Assembly: GCF_900608595.1 (NCBI RefSeq)
Contig: NZ_UWYY01000008.1
Span: forward strand, 124,001-188,000
Source of the DNA: Promicromonospora panici
Lineage (GTDB): Bacteria > Actinomycetota > Actinomycetes > Actinomycetales > Cellulomonadaceae
Direction of reading: 5' to 3'
DNA length: 64,000 bases
Shown here: positions 1 through 8,238 of the stretch, piece after piece
Layout: every line of letters begins with the position of its first letter
How positions within the stretch are numbered: the stretch's first letter is position 1
Translations under genes and position numbers: made by a program
Notes under the pieces: generated by a model
Told to the model about the DNA's origin: nothing
Database searches by the model: none
Seen by the model: only the letters and a program-made list of their open reading frames with translations

Positions 1-120
1 GGCTGGCACGGCCGACCTGCCGGTGTCGCCCGCGCCCCAGGCCGGGATGCAGGTCACCGTGGCTGTGGCGGCCACGGCGGCCGCCATCGCCACGAGGCGC
101 AACCTCTGAGTTCTGCCCAC
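1..120 (-). CDS. N-terminus of an exported protein (partial, runs off left edge)
   Basis: Reading leftwards from a GTG at 118-120 gives an uninterrupted frame that starts MGRTQRLRLVAMAAAVAATA, a basic n-region followed by an Ala-rich hydrophobic core, and continues VTCIPAWGAGD. This is a convincing Sec-type signal peptide. An AGGGAG ribosome site lies five bases before the GTG (126-131). The mature domain is outside the window, so its function cannot be named. It follows the two-component response regulator on the same strand after a hairpin, so it is probably a separate transcript. The plus-strand reading of the same bases was considered and rejected. Confidence 0.6.
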   Translation of the reverse strand, partial: MGRTQRLRLVAMAAAVAATATVTCIPAWGAGDTGRSAVPA

Positions 121-122
121 TT

Positions 123-177
123 GATCTCCCTGTCAGCCTTGACCGGTTTATCCGATCTGATAGCAATCTGGGAGATC
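123..177 (-). promoter_or_regulatory. Inverted repeat able to pair with the ribosome-binding site
   Basis: GATCTCCC (123-130) and GGGAGATC (170-177) are perfect 8-bp inverted arms around a 39-base loop. In the minus-strand transcript the downstream arm contains the AGGGAG ribosome site of the exported-protein gene, so the hairpin would mask it. A TTTACT/TATCAG pair with 17-base spacing overlaps the region as a weak promoter candidate. Confidence 0.35.
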
Positions 178-191
178 GTAGTAAAGATCGG

Positions 192-207
192 CCGGGAGGG
201 GTCCCGG
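192..207 (-). terminator. Hairpin downstream of response regulator
   Basis: CCGGGA and TCCCGG form a perfect 6-bp stem with a 4-base loop, 19 bases after the response regulator stop on the minus strand. The following bases (CCGATCTTTAC) are only moderately T-rich, so termination is plausible but not strong. Confidence 0.45.
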
Positions 208-225
208 TTTACGGCCGACCGGCGA

Positions 226-909
226 TCACGCCCCGAGGTGGCGCAGCACCGCCAGGACGCGGCGGTGGTCCGCGGCGTCCTGCGGCAGGTCGAGCTTGGT
301 GAAGATGGCCGCCACGTTCTTCTCGACGGCCCCGTACGACAGGTGCAGCAGCTCCGCGATCGCCCCGTTCGACCGGCCCTGGGCCATCAGGCCCAGCACC
401 TCGCGCTCCCGGGCCGACAGGCGCTCCAGGGCGTCGTCCTGCCGGGCGGAGCCCATGAGCTGCGAGACCACCTCGGGGTCCAGCACCGTCGCGCCGCGCG
501 ACACGCGCCCGAGGGCGTCGACGAAGTCCCGCACGTCGGCCACCCGGTCCTTGAGCAGATAGCCGACGCCGCGCGCGTCGCCGGCCAGCAGGCGGCTCGC
601 GTACCGCGTCTCCACGTACTGCGAGAAGAGCAGCACGGGCAGGTCCGGGTGTCGCGACCGCAGGCTCAGCACCGCCCGCAGTCCCTCGTCGGTGAAGGTG
701 GGTGGCATGCGGATGTCCGCGACGACGACGTCGGGCAGCGACTCCTCTCGCACGAGGCGGGCGACCTCGTGCTCGAGGGCCACGCCGTCCCCGACGGCGG
801 TCACGGTGTGCCCGCGCCGCGTCAGGAGGGCGGCGAGGCCGTCCCGGAGGATCGCCGAGTCCTCGGCGAGCAGTACGCGCAGGTTCGACGGATCGTTCGG
901 CCCGGTCAT
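226..909 (-). CDS. NarL/LuxR-type response regulator
   Basis: This 227-residue protein has a receiver domain followed by a LuxR-type helix-turn-helix. The N-terminus reads LRVLLAEDSAILRDGLAALL with the acidic pair. The phosphoacceptor Asp lies in VVVADIRMPP and the conserved Lys in GYLLKDRV. The C-terminal HTH reads LSAREREVLGLMAQGRSNGA through YGAVEKNVAAIFTKLDL. The ATG overlaps the stop of the upstream kinase gene as ATGA, so the two are translationally coupled and almost certainly form one signalling pair. The target genes are unknown; the exported-protein gene immediately downstream is one candidate. Confidence 0.93.
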   Translation of the reverse strand: MTGPNDPSNLRVLLAEDSAILRDGLAALLTRRGHTVTAVGDGVALEHEVARLVREESLPDVVVADIRMPPTFTDEGLRAVLSLRSRHPDLPVLLFSQYVETRYASRLLAGDARGVGYLLKDRVADVRDFVDALGRVSRGATVLDPEVVSQLMGSARQDDALERLSAREREVLGLMAQGRSNGAIAELLHLSYGAVEKNVAAIFTKLDLPQDAADHRRVLAVLRHLGA

Positions 910-2300
910 GGGCGGCCCGACAGACTGGTGGTCGGCAGGATCACGGTCACCACCGTAGGCCCACCGGCGGGGCTGGACAGGTCGAACGTGCCGTCGACGG
1001 AGCGGACGCGCTCGGCCAGGCCGGCCAGGCCGGAGCGCAGGCCCGAGCCGTCGGGCGGCACGACCCGGGCGCCACCGCGGCCGTCGTCGCGCACCCGGAT
1101 CCGGACGGTGCCGCTCGCGCGGGCGCCCTCCAGGGGCTCGACGAGGACCCAGACGCCCGTCGCCCGGGCGTGCTTGGCCGCGTTGGTGACCAGCTCGGCG
1201 ACCGTGAAGTACGCGATCGACTCGAGGGCCGGGGCCAGGCGGCCGCCCGCCTCCACCGCAGGGTCGACGTCCACGGTGACCGGCAGAGCCGACCGCGCGG
1301 CGAGGGTCTCCAGCGCGACGGTGAGCCCGCTGTCGAGGGCCGGCGGGTGGATGCCGCGGGCCAGCTCGCGCAGCTCCGTGAGAGCGTCCTTGGTCGAGGT
1401 GTGGGCGGTGTCGAGGAGCTCGGCCGCCTGGGCCACGTCGCCGCCGTCGGCCAGGTGCTCGCGCGCCTCTCCGAGCTGCATGGCGACGGCGACCAGGCGG
1501 GCCTGCGTACCGTCGTGCAGGTCCCGCTCGATGCTGCGCAGGCGGGCGTCGGCGTCGTCCACCGCGCCGGTGCGGGAGCGCTCCAGCTCGGCCACGCGCA
1601 GGCTCGCCCGGGTGGGACTCAGCAGGGCGACCGTCAGTACCCGGAACAGCAGCGTGAACATCCGCAGTATCCACGGCCAGCAGAAGAACACCAGCAGGCC
1701 GGCCAGCGCGGCCAGCGCGATGCGCGGGGGCGTGTCCACGTAGTACGACGGGCCGAACTGCGCGCCGACGTGCATCTCGCCGTCGGTCCCCAGCTGCGGC
1801 GGAAGGAACCGGTACCAGATCCCGTAGGTGATGGCGCCCAGCCCGACCACGAGGAACACGACGCTCGTGACGAAGGACAGCAGGGTCAGCGGGAACGTGA
1901 CGAACATGAAGAGCAGCGCACGCCACGCCGTGGCGTCGCCGAGCAGGGAGCCGAGCGTGCGCCAGAACCCGCGCGGCCGGGTGTACGGGGCGGGGACCGC
2001 CACATCGACGTCGAGCAGGCTGCGGGCGAGGCCGCGGTAGCTGCTGCCCCAGCCGCGCGCGCCGAGCAGGACGGTGCCGGACACGAACAGCCCGACCACC
2101 GTGACGGCGACGACGGCCGTGAGGCTCACGGTGAAGACCGCGTAGGCGAAGGCGAACGGGGCGAGCAGGAGCATGAGGGCCAGGTAGCCCTGCTCCCGCC
2201 ACGTGCGGCTCGCGAACGGGGCGGTGAGGAAGTTCGGGTGGGCCGTAGGGCCCCGTGCGGCGGGGCCGGCCGCGCGCGGCTCGACGGTCATGGTTGTCAT
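906..2300 (-). CDS. Sensor histidine kinase (HisKA_3 type) with membrane sensor domain
   Basis: This 464-residue kinase begins at MTTMTVEPR (a second ATG lies three codons in). The N-terminal half carries about four hydrophobic segments (roughly 39-60, 63-83, 130-155, 187-205) of the actinobacterial putative-sensor type. Next come a HisKA_3 dimerisation helix with phospho-His near residue 262 (IERDLHDGTQARL) and a GHKL ATPase with the N-box VAELVTNAAKHA and the G-box GSGLRSGLAGLAERV. The pair resembles LiaS/DegS-like systems sensing envelope stress, but the signal is not readable from sequence. The open frame extends further upstream to 2738; that extension is antisense to mtrA and was not used. 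Confidence 0.9.
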   Translation of the reverse strand: MTTMTVEPRAAGPAARGPTAHPNFLTAPFASRTWREQGYLALMLLLAPFAFAYAVFTVSLTAVVAVTVVGLFVSGTVLLGARGWGSSYRGLARSLLDVDVAVPAPYTRPRGFWRTLGSLLGDATAWRALLFMFVTFPLTLLSFVTSVVFLVVGLGAITYGIWYRFLPPQLGTDGEMHVGAQFGPSYYVDTPPRIALAALAGLLVFFCWPWILRMFTLLFRVLTVALLSPTRASLRVAELERSRTGAVDDADARLRSIERDLHDGTQARLVAVAMQLGEAREHLADGGDVAQAAELLDTAHTSTKDALTELRELARGIHPPALDSGLTVALETLAARSALPVTVDVDPAVEAGGRLAPALESIAYFTVAELVTNAAKHARATGVWVLVEPLEGARASGTVRIRVRDDGRGGARVVPPDGSGLRSGLAGLAERVRSVDGTFDLSSPAGGPTVVTVILPTTSLSGRP

Positions 2301-2484
2301 GCTGCCAGGTTCGCCCCTCGCGCGCGGGGCGCGACAGGGTGCCGGCCGCCCTCTTGAACGGGGGTTTTCCCCCGCCCGGCGGTCCGGTCTCCGGGAGCAC
2401 GGCGGCGGGGCGCGACGGGGTGAAGAAGCCGCGGCGCGGCCGGTTGAGCCGGGTTTAGTGGACCAGCCTGGCACACTGGAGGGT
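2301..2484. other. Divergent intergenic region between kinase gene and mtrA
   Basis: This 184-bp region must hold the promoters of both the minus-strand kinase operon and mtrA. A perfect hairpin CGGGGG-TTTT-CCCCCG lies at 2359-2374. The GGAGGG ribosome site of mtrA is at 2478-2483. No consensus -35/-10 pair stood out. Confidence 0.4.
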
Positions 2485-3165
2485 ATGAAGGTACGAGTTC
2501 TCGTCGTCGACGACGACACCGCACTGGCGGAAATGATCGGCATCGTCCTCAAGGGCGAGGGGATCGAGACCGTTTTCTGTGCCGATGGCGACTCCGCGCT
2601 GGGGATGTTCCGGACCCACCAGCCGGACCTCGTGCTGCTCGATCTCATGCTGCCGGGCAAGGACGGCGTGCAGGTCTGCCGCGAGATCCGCGCCGAGTCC
2701 GGCGTGCCGATCATCATGCTGACGGCCAAGTCGGACACGCTCGACGTCGTGGTGGGCCTGGAGTCCGGCGCCGACGACTACGTCTCCAAGCCGTTCAAGC
2801 CCAAGGAGCTCGTGGCCCGGATCAAGGCACGCATGCGCCGCAGCGAGGACCCGGGCCCGGAGCGCCTCGTCGTGGGTGACGTCGAGATCGACGTCACCGG
2901 CCACACCGTCATGCGCGACGGCGAGCGCATAGCGCTCACCCCGTTGGAGTTCGACCTGCTCGTGGCGCTCGCCCGGAAGCCGTGGCAGGTGTTCACGCGC
3001 GAGGTGCTGCTGGAGCGGGTCTGGGGCTACCGGCACAGCGCCGACACGCGCCTGGTCAACGTCCATGTCCAGCGCCTGCGCTCCAAGATCGAACGTGACC
3101 CGGAGAACCCGGAGATCGTACTCACGGTGCGCGGCGTCGGTTACAAGGCGGGCGCGACACGCTGA
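2485..3165 (+). CDS. mtrA: Response regulator MtrA
   Basis: This 226-residue OmpR-family regulator has a receiver domain (acidic pair in VLVVDDDTALAE, phosphoacceptor Asp53 in LVLLDLMLPG, Lys in YVSKPFKPKEL) and a C-terminal winged helix (ALTPLEFDLLVALAR-like region through TVRGVGYKAG). The gene order with mtrB and lpqB directly downstream is the diagnostic actinobacterial arrangement. By family knowledge MtrA controls cell-wall remodelling, division and osmotic responses. The ATG at 2485 follows GGAGGG closely. Its stop overlaps the mtrB start by one base (TGATG). Confidence 0.96.
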   Translation: MKVRVLVVDDDTALAEMIGIVLKGEGIETVFCADGDSALGMFRTHQPDLVLLDLMLPGKDGVQVCREIRAESGVPIIMLTAKSDTLDVVVGLESGADDYVSKPFKPKELVARIKARMRRSEDPGPERLVVGDVEIDVTGHTVMRDGERIALTPLEFDLLVALARKPWQVFTREVLLERVWGYRHSADTRLVNVHVQRLRSKIERDPENPEIVLTVRGVGYKAGATR

Positions 3166-4970
3166 TGCCGCACGGCCTGGTCACGCGGCTGCGCCGGATG
3201 GTGTCCCGGGCTCGGGTGGTCGCTGTGCGGTCCACCCGACGGGGGATCGCCCAGTGGCGCGCATCGCTGCAGCTGCGCGTCGTCACGACGGCGCTCGCCA
3301 TCGGCTTCGCGGCGATCGCGGTGCTGGGGCTGTACCTGTCGACGTCGGTCCGGGACGGCATCTACGACCAGCGGCTCGCTGCGATCGACCGGGAGGCCGC
3401 GCGGCTGACCGCGCAGGTGTCGCAGAACTTCTCCGAGACGGCGACGACGTCGAACGGCGAGCTGCAGACCCTGCTGCTGGACACGATCGCGACACTGGGG
3501 GTCACGAGCGGTTCGACGGCGGAGGAGTACTTCCTCATGCACGAGCTCGGCACCACCTCCCAGGTGAACGACGTCACCACCCGGCCCGACCTGACGGACG
3601 TGCTGATCTCCCGTGAGCTGCGCGAGGCGAACATCGCCTCCGAGGACGACCAGGTGCTGCAGGCGGTGGGCATCCCGTCGCGGGACGACCCGGGCATGGT
3701 CGGACCCGGCGTCATCGTGGGCTCCACGGTCCAGGCCTCGCCCGACGCCGAGTACGAGATCTACTACCTCTACTCCTTGCAGCCCGAGCAGGAGACGCTG
3801 TCGTTCGTGCATCGTGTGCTGCTCGCCGGCGGGTTCGGGATGCTGGCGCTGCTCGGCGTCGTCACCTGGACCATGGCGCGGCAGACGGTGACGCCGGTGA
3901 CCAGGGCCGCCACCGTCGCGGAGCGCCTCGCGGAGGGCCACCTGTCCGAGCGCATGCCAGGTGCCCGGGGCACGGATGAGATGGCGAGCCTCGCGCGCTC
4001 CTTCAACGAGATGGCCGAGAGCCTGCAGGACCAGATTCGGCGCATGGAAGAGCTGTCCGCCATGCAGCGCCGGTTCGTCTCCGACGTGTCGCACGAGCTG
4101 CGGACCCCGCTCACCACCATCCGCATGGCCAGCGAGATCATCCACGAGTCCCGCGACCAGATGGACGAGGACACGGCCCGCTCGGCCGAGCTGCTGCTCG
4201 GCCAGATCGACCGGTTCGAGGCGCTGCTCGCGGACCTGCTGGAGATCAGCCGCTTCGACGCGGGCGCCGCCGTGCTCGACGCCGAGCGCCGTGACCTGCG
4301 TGACCTCGTCATGTCGGTGGTGGAACAGGCGGCCCCGCTCGCGGAGTCCAAGGACGTCCGCGTCTCGGTGCGGCTGCCGGACGCCGACGCGGCTGCCGAC
4401 TTCGACCCGCGCCGCATCGAGCGCATCCTGCGCAACCTCGTGGTCAACGCGATCGAGCACGCCGAGGAGCGGCCCGTCGAGGTGACCGTCGCCGAGGACG
4501 ACCGCGCGGTCGCGGTCGTGGTGCGCGACTACGGCGTCGGGATGACGAAGCAGGAGGTCGAGCACGTCTTCGACCGCTTCTGGCGGGCCGACCCGGCGCG
4601 CGCCCGCACCACCGGTGGCTCCGGCCTCGGGCTGGCGATCGCACTCGAGGACGCGCACCTGCACGCCGGGCGCCTCGACGCGTGGGGCCGGCCGGGGCAG
4701 GGCGCGAGCTTCCGGCTCACGCTGCCGCGCAGTGCCGGCGTCCAGGTGGTGGAGCCGCCCATCACGATGGCTCCCGCGTCGCACGAGCCCGGGGTCCGCA
4801 CCGGGCAGATCCCCGTGGTAGGCCCGCCCACCGGGCCGACGCCGACCGCCATCCCTGACCTGTCCGATCCGGGCGAGGGCGATCCGGGCGAGGGCGACTC
4901 GGGCGACGGTGACCGCGGCGACAGCGACCGCGTGGGGCAGACCGCCACAACCGATGTCGAGGTGCACTGA
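3165..4970 (+). CDS. mtrB: Sensor histidine kinase MtrB
   Basis: This 601-residue kinase has TM1 near 40-62, an extracellular sensor region of about 155 residues, TM2 near 218-238, a HAMP linker (about 240-292), and a HisKA domain with phospho-His310 in RRFVSDVSHELRTPL. The HATPase has an N-box (NLVVNAIEHAEE) and GSGLGLAIA. After the ATPase there is a tail of about 55 residues ending in an acidic Gly-Asp-Glu repeat (GEGDPGEGDSGDGD). This tail is not part of the catalytic core and looks disordered. The gene is coupled to mtrA and lpqB by TGATG overlaps at both ends, as expected for the MtrAB-LpqB unit. Confidence 0.96.
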   Translation: MPHGLVTRLRRMVSRARVVAVRSTRRGIAQWRASLQLRVVTTALAIGFAAIAVLGLYLSTSVRDGIYDQRLAAIDREAARLTAQVSQNFSETATTSNGELQTLLLDTIATLGVTSGSTAEEYFLMHELGTTSQVNDVTTRPDLTDVLISRELREANIASEDDQVLQAVGIPSRDDPGMVGPGVIVGSTVQASPDAEYEIYYLYSLQPEQETLSFVHRVLLAGGFGMLALLGVVTWTMARQTVTPVTRAATVAERLAEGHLSERMPGARGTDEMASLARSFNEMAESLQDQIRRMEELSAMQRRFVSDVSHELRTPLTTIRMASEIIHESRDQMDEDTARSAELLLGQIDRFEALLADLLEISRFDAGAAVLDAERRDLRDLVMSVVEQAAPLAESKDVRVSVRLPDADAAADFDPRRIERILRNLVVNAIEHAEERPVEVTVAEDDRAVAVVVRDYGVGMTKQEVEHVFDRFWRADPARARTTGGSGLGLAIALEDAHLHAGRLDAWGRPGQGASFRLTLPRSAGVQVVEPPITMAPASHEPGVRTGQIPVVGPPTGPTPTAIPDLSDPGEGDPGEGDSGDGDRGDSDRVGQTATTDVEVH

Positions 4971-6715
4971 TGCGTAGAGCCGCGACCGTCGCCGTCGCCG
5001 CCGTCGTCACGCTGTCCAGCGTGGCCGGGCTCGGGGCATGCGCCCAGATCCCGACGTCCGGGCCGGTGCGGGTGGGGAACGCCGACATCGACACGCAGGT
5101 CGATATCGCGATGCTGCCGCAAGGCCCTTCCCTCGGTGCGGACCCGCAGGTCATCGTGGCCGGCTTCCTCGGCGCGGTGGTGGCCGCGACGACATCCCCC
5201 AAGGAGTTCCAGACCGCCCGTGAGTTCCTGACCGACGACGTCGCCGCCAAGTGGGACCCCGAGGCATCGGTGCGGGTGGTCCGCGAGGCGCCGGTGCCGG
5301 CGCCGGTCGAGCGCGGCGTGGAGCTGAAGGACACCGACACCGTCGAGGTAGTCGTCCGCGCGACGACCATCGCCACCGTCGACAGCGCCGGCGCCTACAC
5401 GGAGGTGGGCGACCCGCGCGAGCTCGGCTACCGGTTCACCCTCGTGAAGTCGGGCGGCGAGTGGCGCATCTCCGCGCTGGACGACGGAGTGCTGGTGCCC
5501 GCCAACCTGTTCGCGAACCAGTACCGCGCGACCCGCCTCTTCTTCCCGGCCGAGTCGGACCCGACGAGCCTGGTCCCCGACCTGCGCTGGTTCCCGCGCC
5601 GCACCTGGCGCAACGTCGCGGTGGAGGAGCTGCTCGCCGGGCCGCCCGAGTGGCTGCAGGGCGCCGCCCGGTCCCTGGTGCCGGAGGGTACGCAGCTCTC
5701 CTCGCCGTCGGTCCGCGACACGGACGGCGAGGAGGCCGTCGCGGTGCGGCTCAGCGAGCAGATCAGCACGGCCCCCGCCGAGGAGCGCGCCGTGATCGCG
5801 GCACAGCTCTCGGCGACCCTGTCCGAAGGCGCAGGGCGGGTAGTGCCCGTCGACCTGTACAGCGGTCAGAACCGGCTCTCCGTCGATACGGCCGACGTCA
5901 ACCTGCCGGCCACCCTCACCGAGCCGATGGCGCTGAAGGACGATGCCCTCTACCTCGTCGCCGACGGCGCCCTCGAGCCCTGGGGGCAGGATGCGGGGGA
6001 GCCCCTCGACCTGTCCGGCATGAACCCGACCGCGCTCGCGATCAGCCCCGCTACCGAGCCGATAGTGCTGCGGGACGGCGACGACCAGATCTGGGACCTG
6101 ACCGCGGAGGACGGCCCGGTGTCGCTGTTCGAGGGCCCGGACCTGGCCGCACCGTCGGTCGACAAGTTCGCCGCCACGTGGACCAGTGGCGGCAGCGGCG
6201 AGCTGCGCGTGGCCCCCGAGGTGGGCTCCGAGATGGAGGAGGTCACCCTGAAGCCCGAATGGCTCAGCGGGCGCAAGGTGATCAGCGTGTCGGTGGCCCC
6301 GGAGGGCTCGCGCGTCGCGATAGTGAGCGAGGCGCCGACGGGCACGCAGGTGCACGTGGCGGGCGTCGTGCGGAACCACGACGACGTCCCGGTGGCGCTC
6401 GCGGCACCGCTCTCGGTGGCCGCGCCGATCGACGACATCGTCGAGGCCCGCTGGGCCGGGATCACGACGCTGGCGCTGCTGACGGAGGACAACGACGGCG
6501 TGACCGGCGTCTGGACGGCGGGCGTGGGCGGGCTGGCCGGTGCCGGTGGAGCGGCCCGTCAGCTGCCGGGGCTCACCGACGTCGAGCAGCTCGCGGCCGG
6601 GGTGGCCGACCCGGGGATGCTGGTGATCACCGAGGGCGGCCACCTGGAGCACGAGGAGACCGGCGTCTGGCAGCCGTTCGACGAGGACGTCGAACTCGTG
6701 GCCTTCCCGGGCTGA
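4970..6715 (+). CDS. lpqB: Lipoprotein LpqB (GerMN domain, MtrAB accessory)
   Basis: This 581-residue exported lipoprotein has a signal peptide with lipobox LGAC (Cys24), followed by AQIPTSGPV, the typical LpqB start. A GerMN-like region lies around residues 200-310, followed by a beta-propeller-like C-terminal half. In mycobacteria LpqB interacts with the extracellular part of MtrB and modulates its activity; that role is inferred here from synteny. The start overlaps the mtrB stop (TGATG). In many relatives comF and hpf follow; here the next gene is convergent and contains only the hpf 3' domain. Confidence 0.94.
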   Translation: MRRAATVAVAAVVTLSSVAGLGACAQIPTSGPVRVGNADIDTQVDIAMLPQGPSLGADPQVIVAGFLGAVVAATTSPKEFQTAREFLTDDVAAKWDPEASVRVVREAPVPAPVERGVELKDTDTVEVVVRATTIATVDSAGAYTEVGDPRELGYRFTLVKSGGEWRISALDDGVLVPANLFANQYRATRLFFPAESDPTSLVPDLRWFPRRTWRNVAVEELLAGPPEWLQGAARSLVPEGTQLSSPSVRDTDGEEAVAVRLSEQISTAPAEERAVIAAQLSATLSEGAGRVVPVDLYSGQNRLSVDTADVNLPATLTEPMALKDDALYLVADGALEPWGQDAGEPLDLSGMNPTALAISPATEPIVLRDGDDQIWDLTAEDGPVSLFEGPDLAAPSVDKFAATWTSGGSGELRVAPEVGSEMEEVTLKPEWLSGRKVISVSVAPEGSRVAIVSEAPTGTQVHVAGVVRNHDDVPVALAAPLSVAAPIDDIVEARWAGITTLALLTEDNDGVTGVWTAGVGGLAGAGGAARQLPGLTDVEQLAAGVADPGMLVITEGGHLEHEETGVWQPFDEDVELVAFPG

Positions 6716-6727
6716 CCACCGGTCCCA

Positions 6728-6819
6728 CGCCGAGGTAGGACTCTGGCGAGGTAGGACTCTGGCGAGGTAGGACCGCAGCGCAAAGCGCGGTCCTACCTCG
6801 CCACAGTCCTACCTCGGCG
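6728..6819. repeat. 16-bp-period tandem inverted repeat, copy A
   Basis: Three direct copies of GAGGTAGGAC start at 6732, 6748 and 6764. They are followed after a small inner hairpin by two inverted copies (6790-6799, 6806-6815), all on a strict 16-base period. The transcript folds into a long stem. It sits 13 bases after the lpqB stop and just before the convergent HPF-domain stop, so it could serve as a bidirectional terminator. Two further copies lie at 47834 and 51715. Confidence 0.85.
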
Positions 6820-6827
6820 ATATCAGG

Positions 6828-7163
6828 TCACGTCAGGTCGGTGACCGGGGCTGCGCCGCACGGGTTGTCGAGCTGGATCACACCGAACGACCAGCCCTTG
6901 CGCTTGTAGAGCACCGACGGACGCGACGTCTCCTTGTCGATGAACAGGTAGAAGTCGTGGCCCACCATCTCCATCTCGTAGACGGCGTCGTCGAGTGTCA
7001 TCGGGTCGGCGTGGTGGAGCTTCTGCCGGATGACCACGGGCGAGTCGCCGATGGTCGTCTCCACGGAGTCACCCGGCGCGGACAGCGCTGCCGGGACCGA
7101 GATCTGCGGCTCGGGTGCGTTGGCGGCCCCGCTGCCCTCGTTCGTCAGGATCTCGTCGAGGGG
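6828..7163 (-). pseudogene. HPF (S30AE) C-terminal domain fragment, out of frame with the upstream ORF
   Basis: The frame ending at 6828 encodes PLDEILTNEGSGAANAPEPQ, then SVETTIGDSPVVIRQKLHHA, and then PMTLDDAVYEMEMVGHDFYL through SVLYKRKGWSFGVIQLD. This is a good match to the roughly 55-residue C-terminal (dimerisation) domain of long ribosome hibernation factors. The N-terminal ribosome-binding S30AE domain is absent; in its place lies the ORF at 7069-8136, in a different frame. Dropping one C from the CCCCC run at 7160-7164 would join the two into one chimeric protein. Internal starts are poor (a GTG in DSVETT). It could be a decayed fusion, a programmed frameshift or a sequencing error. 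Confidence 0.65.
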
Positions 7164-8136
7164 GCGGCGGAGCCGGGGGCACCGGTCCGGACGCCGGGGC
7201 CGGCTCGTCGTCCTCGCCCTCCTCCGTGCTCTCGGGCCGCACGGCCGCGGCCTCGACGCCGTGGGCCACCGTGACACCCCACAGGTGCATGTAGTCGTCG
7301 TCCGGGCCCTCGTCCGCGACGGGCTCGGCCTCCGGCACCGGGGCCGGGGTCGGCGCCTCGCCGCCGTTGTCCTCGGCGGGTGTGATCGTCTCCTCCGAGG
7401 CGGGGACCATCGTGACGGTGCCCATCGAGGCCGCCGTCTCGGCCGGCTCCGGGGTCGAGCTCGTCGGAACCGGGGACTCGACCGGCTCGACCAGCGGCGG
7501 GACCGGCTCGGCCGGCGACGGGGCGGGCTGGACCAGCGGGGACGGTTCAGGGGTTGAGCTCGTCGGAACCGGAGTCTCGACCGGCTCGACCAGCGACGAC
7601 GGCGGCTCGGACTGCGCCGCGGCAGGCTCCACCACCTGGTGGCGCACAACGCCGGCCAGGACGACGCCCGACTCGACGGGCAGCCCCTCCGCGAAGCTGC
7701 CGAAGCCCGACACGCCCGTCGCCACCTCGACGGCCGTGACGCCCTCGACCACCCGCTCGGTCCACGAGATAACGCCCGCGCCCGACACGGTCTGGGAGCC
7801 GTCACCCGTCTCGATGGTGACGGTCAGCCCGTCACCGCGCGCGACGACGTGCGCGCTCGCGGGCTCACCCTCGCCCGCGCCCGTGAGCACCACCACCGCG
7901 AACGGCGGGACGCCCTTCAGGCCGCCCACCGCCGACGTCGTCAACGCGCCCAGCACCTCCGCGACGCCTGCCCCGGGCGCGCCGAGATCGGCCCAGAGGC
8001 GGCCTGCCGGGTCGAGCCCGTCCGCTCCGCCGCCTTCACCGGGCAGCACGACGACGGCGTCGCCGCGCACGACGACGCGCGCCTTCCCCGTCGTGTACCG
8101 GATCCCGGTTCGCTGTCCAGCGTCCGAGGTGCTCAT
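7069..8136 (-). CDS. N-terminal part of an FHA-cluster protein, Pro-rich, frameshifted near 7162
   Basis: The frame encodes 355 residues. The first 165 or so form an ordered domain (begins MSTSDAGQRTGIRYTTGKAR, with RVVVRGDAVVVLPGE). This resembles the N-terminus of a protein that in related actinomycetes follows the PP2C gene and ends in a zinc ribbon and FHA domain; that comparison is from memory. A Pro/Glu/Thr-rich linker follows with a duplicated LVEPVE-containing segment, then a conserved-looking patch HLWGVTVAHGVEAAAVRPES. After about residue 325 the reading is the out-of-frame shadow of the HPF domain, so the last residues are probably not native. No zinc ribbon or FHA domain is present. 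AGGGAGG precedes the ATG, and a TAGAGT hexamer about 60 bases upstream may be a -10 box. Confidence 0.6.
   Translation of the reverse strand: MSTSDAGQRTGIRYTTGKARVVVRGDAVVVLPGEGGGADGLDPAGRLWADLGAPGAGVAEVLGALTTSAVGGLKGVPPFAVVVLTGAGEGEPASAHVVARGDGLTVTIETGDGSQTVSGAGVISWTERVVEGVTAVEVATGVSGFGSFAEGLPVESGVVLAGVVRHQVVEPAAAQSEPPSSLVEPVETPVPTSSTPEPSPLVQPAPSPAEPVPPLVEPVESPVPTSSTPEPAETAASMGTVTMVPASEETITPAEDNGGEAPTPAPVPEAEPVADEGPDDDYMHLWGVTVAHGVEAAAVRPESTEEGEDDEPAPASGPVPPAPPPPRRDPDERGQRGRQRTRAADLGPGSAVRAG
7451..7595. repeat. 46-bp direct repeat inside the linker of the FHA-cluster ORF
   Basis: Bases 7451-7496 and 7550-7595 match at 43 of 46 positions. Each encodes LVEPVE(T/S)PVPTSSTPEP in the minus-strand protein. 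Each copy contains a variant of the 19-base REP-like sequence found in nuoN and nuoJ. Confidence 0.8.
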
Positions 8137-8238
8137 GGTCGCCTCCCTGTTGTTACCTTGCTCGTGTCCCGCCCCTGCCGGCGCCCGCGTCAGACTCTAT
8201 TGACCCTGTCCGACATCGTGGTCCCCGCGTGGGTCACC

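Noticed and set aside
2..109. Plus-strand frame ending TGA at 109, reading like a C-terminal membrane tail
   Set aside because: The minus strand has a ribosome site, a GTG and a textbook signal peptide over the same bases. The hydrophobic plus-strand reading is its mirror.
2301..2738. N-terminal extension of the first histidine kinase
   Set aside because: It is antisense to mtrA and its promoter, low complexity, and the family alignment begins at MTTMTVEPR.
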